The notes under the pieces: generated by a model | The model's input: the letters and a program-made list of their open reading frames with translations, nothing else | Database searches by the model: none | Told to the model about the DNA's origin: nothing | Assembly (NCBI GenBank): GCA_964498765.1 | Contig: CAZCIU010000007.1 | Location: forward strand, 6,551 to 70,550 | DNA from: UPXZ01 sp964498765 | Lineage (GTDB): Bacteria; Bacteroidota; Bacteroidia; Bacteroidales; Paludibacteraceae | Reading direction: 5' to 3' | DNA: 64,000 nucleotides | Position numbers and translations under genes: made by a program | Part shown: positions 62,381 through 64,000 of the stretch, in pieces | Numbering within the stretch: position 1 is the first letter of the stretch | Layout of the letters: each line of letters begins with the position of its first letter

Positions 62381-62453
62381 AGCCCCTTTAAATCTCCCCG
62401 AAGGGGAGACTTGTCCGAACTATGATTTTAATATGATTTTTTAGATTTAGATG
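62381..62453 (+). repeat. C/G-rich repeat copy g followed by GTCCGAAC repeat copy 4
   Basis: Copy g (62381-62412) begins AGCCCCTTTAAATCTCCCCG with an internal CTCCCC/GGGGAG hairpin. It runs directly into GTCCGAACTATGATTTTAAT (62413 onward), a diverged copy of the 50557 repeat that extends to the ATG of the FAD oxidase. Confidence 0.8.
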
Positions 62454-64000
62454 AAAAATAATTTTCAAAATAACAAATCAATTGAAGTGTCTGCACAAAA
62501 GTCCCCCTTGGGGGATTTAGGGGGCTTTCTCTCCGAAATCTCCACTTTCGTCTCCCAAAAACGCATTTACACGGATGAATTGCGACGGTTGGCATGGGGA
62601 ACGGATGCGGGTTTTTATCGGCTTATACCGCAAATCGTCATTCGCTCGATGGATGAAGCGGAGGTGGCTCGATTGCTACATACTGCCGATAAATACGGAC
62701 TTCCCGTTACATTTCGGGCAGGCGGAACGAGCTTGTCGGGGCAGGCAATTACGCATTCGATTTTGATTGTTGCCGGAAAGCATTGGGAAAAATATAAAAT
62801 TTCGGATGATTACTCGCAAATTACCTTGCAACCGGGGATTGTGGGCGAACGCGTCAATCAAATTCTGAAACCTTACGGTGTGAAATTTTCTCCCGATCCG
62901 GCATCCGTGAAATACGCGATGGTGGGCGGAATTGTGATGAACAACGCATCGGGGATGAACTGTGGAACGCACGCCAACAGCGACCGAATGCTGATTTCGG
63001 CAAGAATGGTATTTCCCGATGGAACGATTTTGGATACAGGCAACGCTGAAAGCCGGAAATCGTTCGCAGTAAAGAAACCGGAATTTATCCGAGAAATTCT
63101 TGATATCAGAGATAATATTCTAAAAAACAAAGCATTATCAGACAGAATTCGTCATAAATATTCCATCAAAAACGTAACCGGACTGAATATTCTGCCGTTC
63201 GTTTATTACGACGATCCGTTTGATATTATCACGCATTTGCTGGTTGGCTCGGAAGGAACGTTGGCGTTTTTGTCGGAAGTAACGATGAAAACCGAGCACG
63301 ATTTTCCTCACAAAGCGAGCGCGATGCTCTATTTTAAGGACATTCGCGAAGCGTGCCGGGCGGTAGTGATGTTCAGCAAAATGACCGACAAATCGGGCAA
63401 TCGCATTGTAAAAGGGGCGGAATTGCTGGATAAAAAATCGCTCTCGTCGGTCAATGACACCACGGGCGAAGGGCTGACCGCCATCCTGACCGAAGCGAAA
63501 GGAAATTCGCCCGAGGAACTGGCTGAACACATTACAGAAATCACGCAATCGCTGAGAAACTACGATTTGGCAGTGCCGGTTTATTTCACCGAAAAAGAAG
63601 AGGAATACTCGAAATACTGGGCCATTCGTTCCGGAATTTTCCCATCGGTGGGTGGCACACGGCCTTTGGGAACCACGTGCCTGATTGAGGACGTAGCATT
63701 TCACATCGAAGATTTGCCCGAAGCGGTGGCGGATTTGCAGGATTTGATGGAAAAACACGGCTACCACGACGCGTGCATTTACGGACATTCGCTGGAAGGA
63801 AATTTCCATTTCATTCTAAATCAATCATTTGACACCGAAAAAGAAATTCAGCGATACGAAAATTTGATGAACGACGTCATCGCCCTTGTGGTGGATAAAT
63901 ACGACGGTTCGCTGAAAGCCGAGCACGGAACGGGGCGGAATATGGCGCCGTTTGTGGAATATGAGTGGGGAAAAGAAGCGTTTGAGGTGATGAAATCGGT
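62451..64000 (+). CDS. FAD-binding (GlcD/D-lactate dehydrogenase-like) oxidase, 5' part
   Basis: The reading frame is open from the ATG at 62451 for 516 codons to the window end. FAD_binding_4 motifs are visible: RAGGTSLSGQAIT (PP-loop, about 89-101), QPGIVGERVN, MNNASGMNCGTHAN and LLVGSEGTLAFLSEVTM, followed by the FAD-oxidase C-terminal domain (about 285-516). Long Bacteroidota members carry a C-terminal iron-sulfur and CCG region, which would lie outside. Substrate is likely D-lactate or another 2-hydroxy acid; D-lactate is what MurNAc etherase (MurQ) releases from MurNAc-6-phosphate, so the location fits MurNAc catabolism, an inference. Residues 17-26 (KSPLGDLGGF) are translated from a C/G-rich repeat. 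Confidence 0.85.
   Translation, partial: MKNNFQNNKSIEVSAQKSPLGDLGGFLSEISTFVSQKRIYTDELRRLAWGTDAGFYRLIPQIVIRSMDEAEVARLLHTADKYGLPVTFRAGGTSLSGQAITHSILIVAGKHWEKYKISDDYSQITLQPGIVGERVNQILKPYGVKFSPDPASVKYAMVGGIVMNNASGMNCGTHANSDRMLISARMVFPDGTILDTGNAESRKSFAVKKPEFIREILDIRDNILKNKALSDRIRHKYSIKNVTGLNILPFVYYDDPFDIITHLLVGSEGTLAFLSEVTMKTEHDFPHKASAMLYFKDIREACRAVVMFSKMTDKSGNRIVKGAELLDKKSLSSVNDTTGEGLTAILTEAKGNSPEELAEHITEITQSLRNYDLAVPVYFTEKEEEYSKYWAIRSGIFPSVGGTRPLGTTCLIEDVAFHIEDLPEAVADLQDLMEKHGYHDACIYGHSLEGNFHFILNQSFDTEKEIQRYENLMNDVIALVVDKYDGSLKAEHGTGRNMAPFVEYEWGKEAFEVMKS
62498..62526 (+). repeat. C/G-rich repeat, copy h, inside FAD oxidase gene
   Basis: AAAGTCCCCCTTGGGGGATT followed by TAGGGGGCT, an inverted copy of 54417-54446. 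It is read in frame as SPLGDLGG near the N-terminus of the oxidase. Confidence 0.9.

Noticed and set aside
63138..63809. Minus-strand ORF of 223 codons opposite the FAD oxidase
   Set aside because: Shadow of a GC-richer coding frame; low-complexity Arg/Phe/Gln composition and no motif.
1..64000. tRNA, rRNA, prophage, restriction-modification or defence genes
   Set aside because: I looked for cloverleaf-like segments, conserved rRNA stretches, integrases, transposases and nuclease motifs and found none.

Overview
The window is chromosomal DNA of a member of the Bacteroidota, most likely order Bacteroidales (a Paludibacter-like relative is a guess, not a demonstrated placement). The evidence is two SusC/SusD outer-membrane pairs, several secreted proteins with type IX secretion (T9SS) C-terminal sorting domains, Bacteroidota-style -7 boxes (TAnnTTTG), ECF sigma factors of the Bacteroidota type, and short C/G-rich palindromic repeats in an AT-rich background. 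There are no rRNA or tRNA genes, no CRISPR array, no prophage and no transposase gene that I can see.

Layout. 1-1390 (minus): ECF sigma factor, membrane anti-sigma-like protein and a DUF6108-like exported protein cut by the window edge. 1678-4429 (plus): a Tat-exported Gfo/Idh/MocA oxidoreductase followed by a GH105-type unsaturated glucuronyl/galacturonyl hydrolase. 4470-4808: an acidic coiled-coil stress-type protein. 4955-26694 (minus): a large locus read SusC, SusD, two lipoproteins, a GHL10 glycosidase-like protein, an InlB-repeat/DUF4623-like protein, two tandem phosphodiester-glycosidase (NAGPA) proteins, a beta-propeller protein and an N-acetylmuramoyl-L-alanine amidase. Six are enzymes or adhesin-like proteins, and five carry T9SS tails. 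I read it as a surface system for attacking foreign cell-wall or phosphodiester-linked glycans.

26958-41054 is mostly housekeeping: corA, rsmA, GtrA and LPG-synthase-like membrane proteins, a UshA-like phosphoesterase domain, a PhoR/PhoB-like two-component pair, an acyl-CoA ligase with its XRE-cupin regulator, a GH29 alpha-L-fucosidase, a second ECF sigma factor and an NfeD-type membrane protease. 41333-47202 holds a second SusC/SusD pair with a lipoprotein.

47488-64000 (plus) is a peptidoglycan-salvage cluster: NamZ-type exo-N-acetylmuramidase (DUF1343/GH171), sodium:solute symporter, amidase interrupted by a golvesin-like domain, metallophosphoesterase-PQQ propeller fusion, tandem-domain glycosyltransferase, DUF4922 (HIT-like) protein, SpoIID/LytB-like protein, a second NamZ and a GlcD-like FAD oxidase that runs off the window. 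Secreted enzymes would release MurNAc and peptides, the symporter would import sugar, and the cytoplasmic GT2/DUF4922/SpoIID-like trio has no settled role.

This last cluster is also saturated with short repeats that are almost absent from the first 47 kb. They include an S23-type four-helix-bundle gene flanked by inverted TAGTTTATAGT repeats, two AT-rich paralogous lipoprotein genes each preceded by the same palindromic leader with a compensatory base change, C/G-rich palindromes in inverted pairs (some translated in frame inside genes), and a repeat that supplies the stop codons of three different genes. That repeat architecture, with the lipoprotein cassettes, is the most unusual content of the window.
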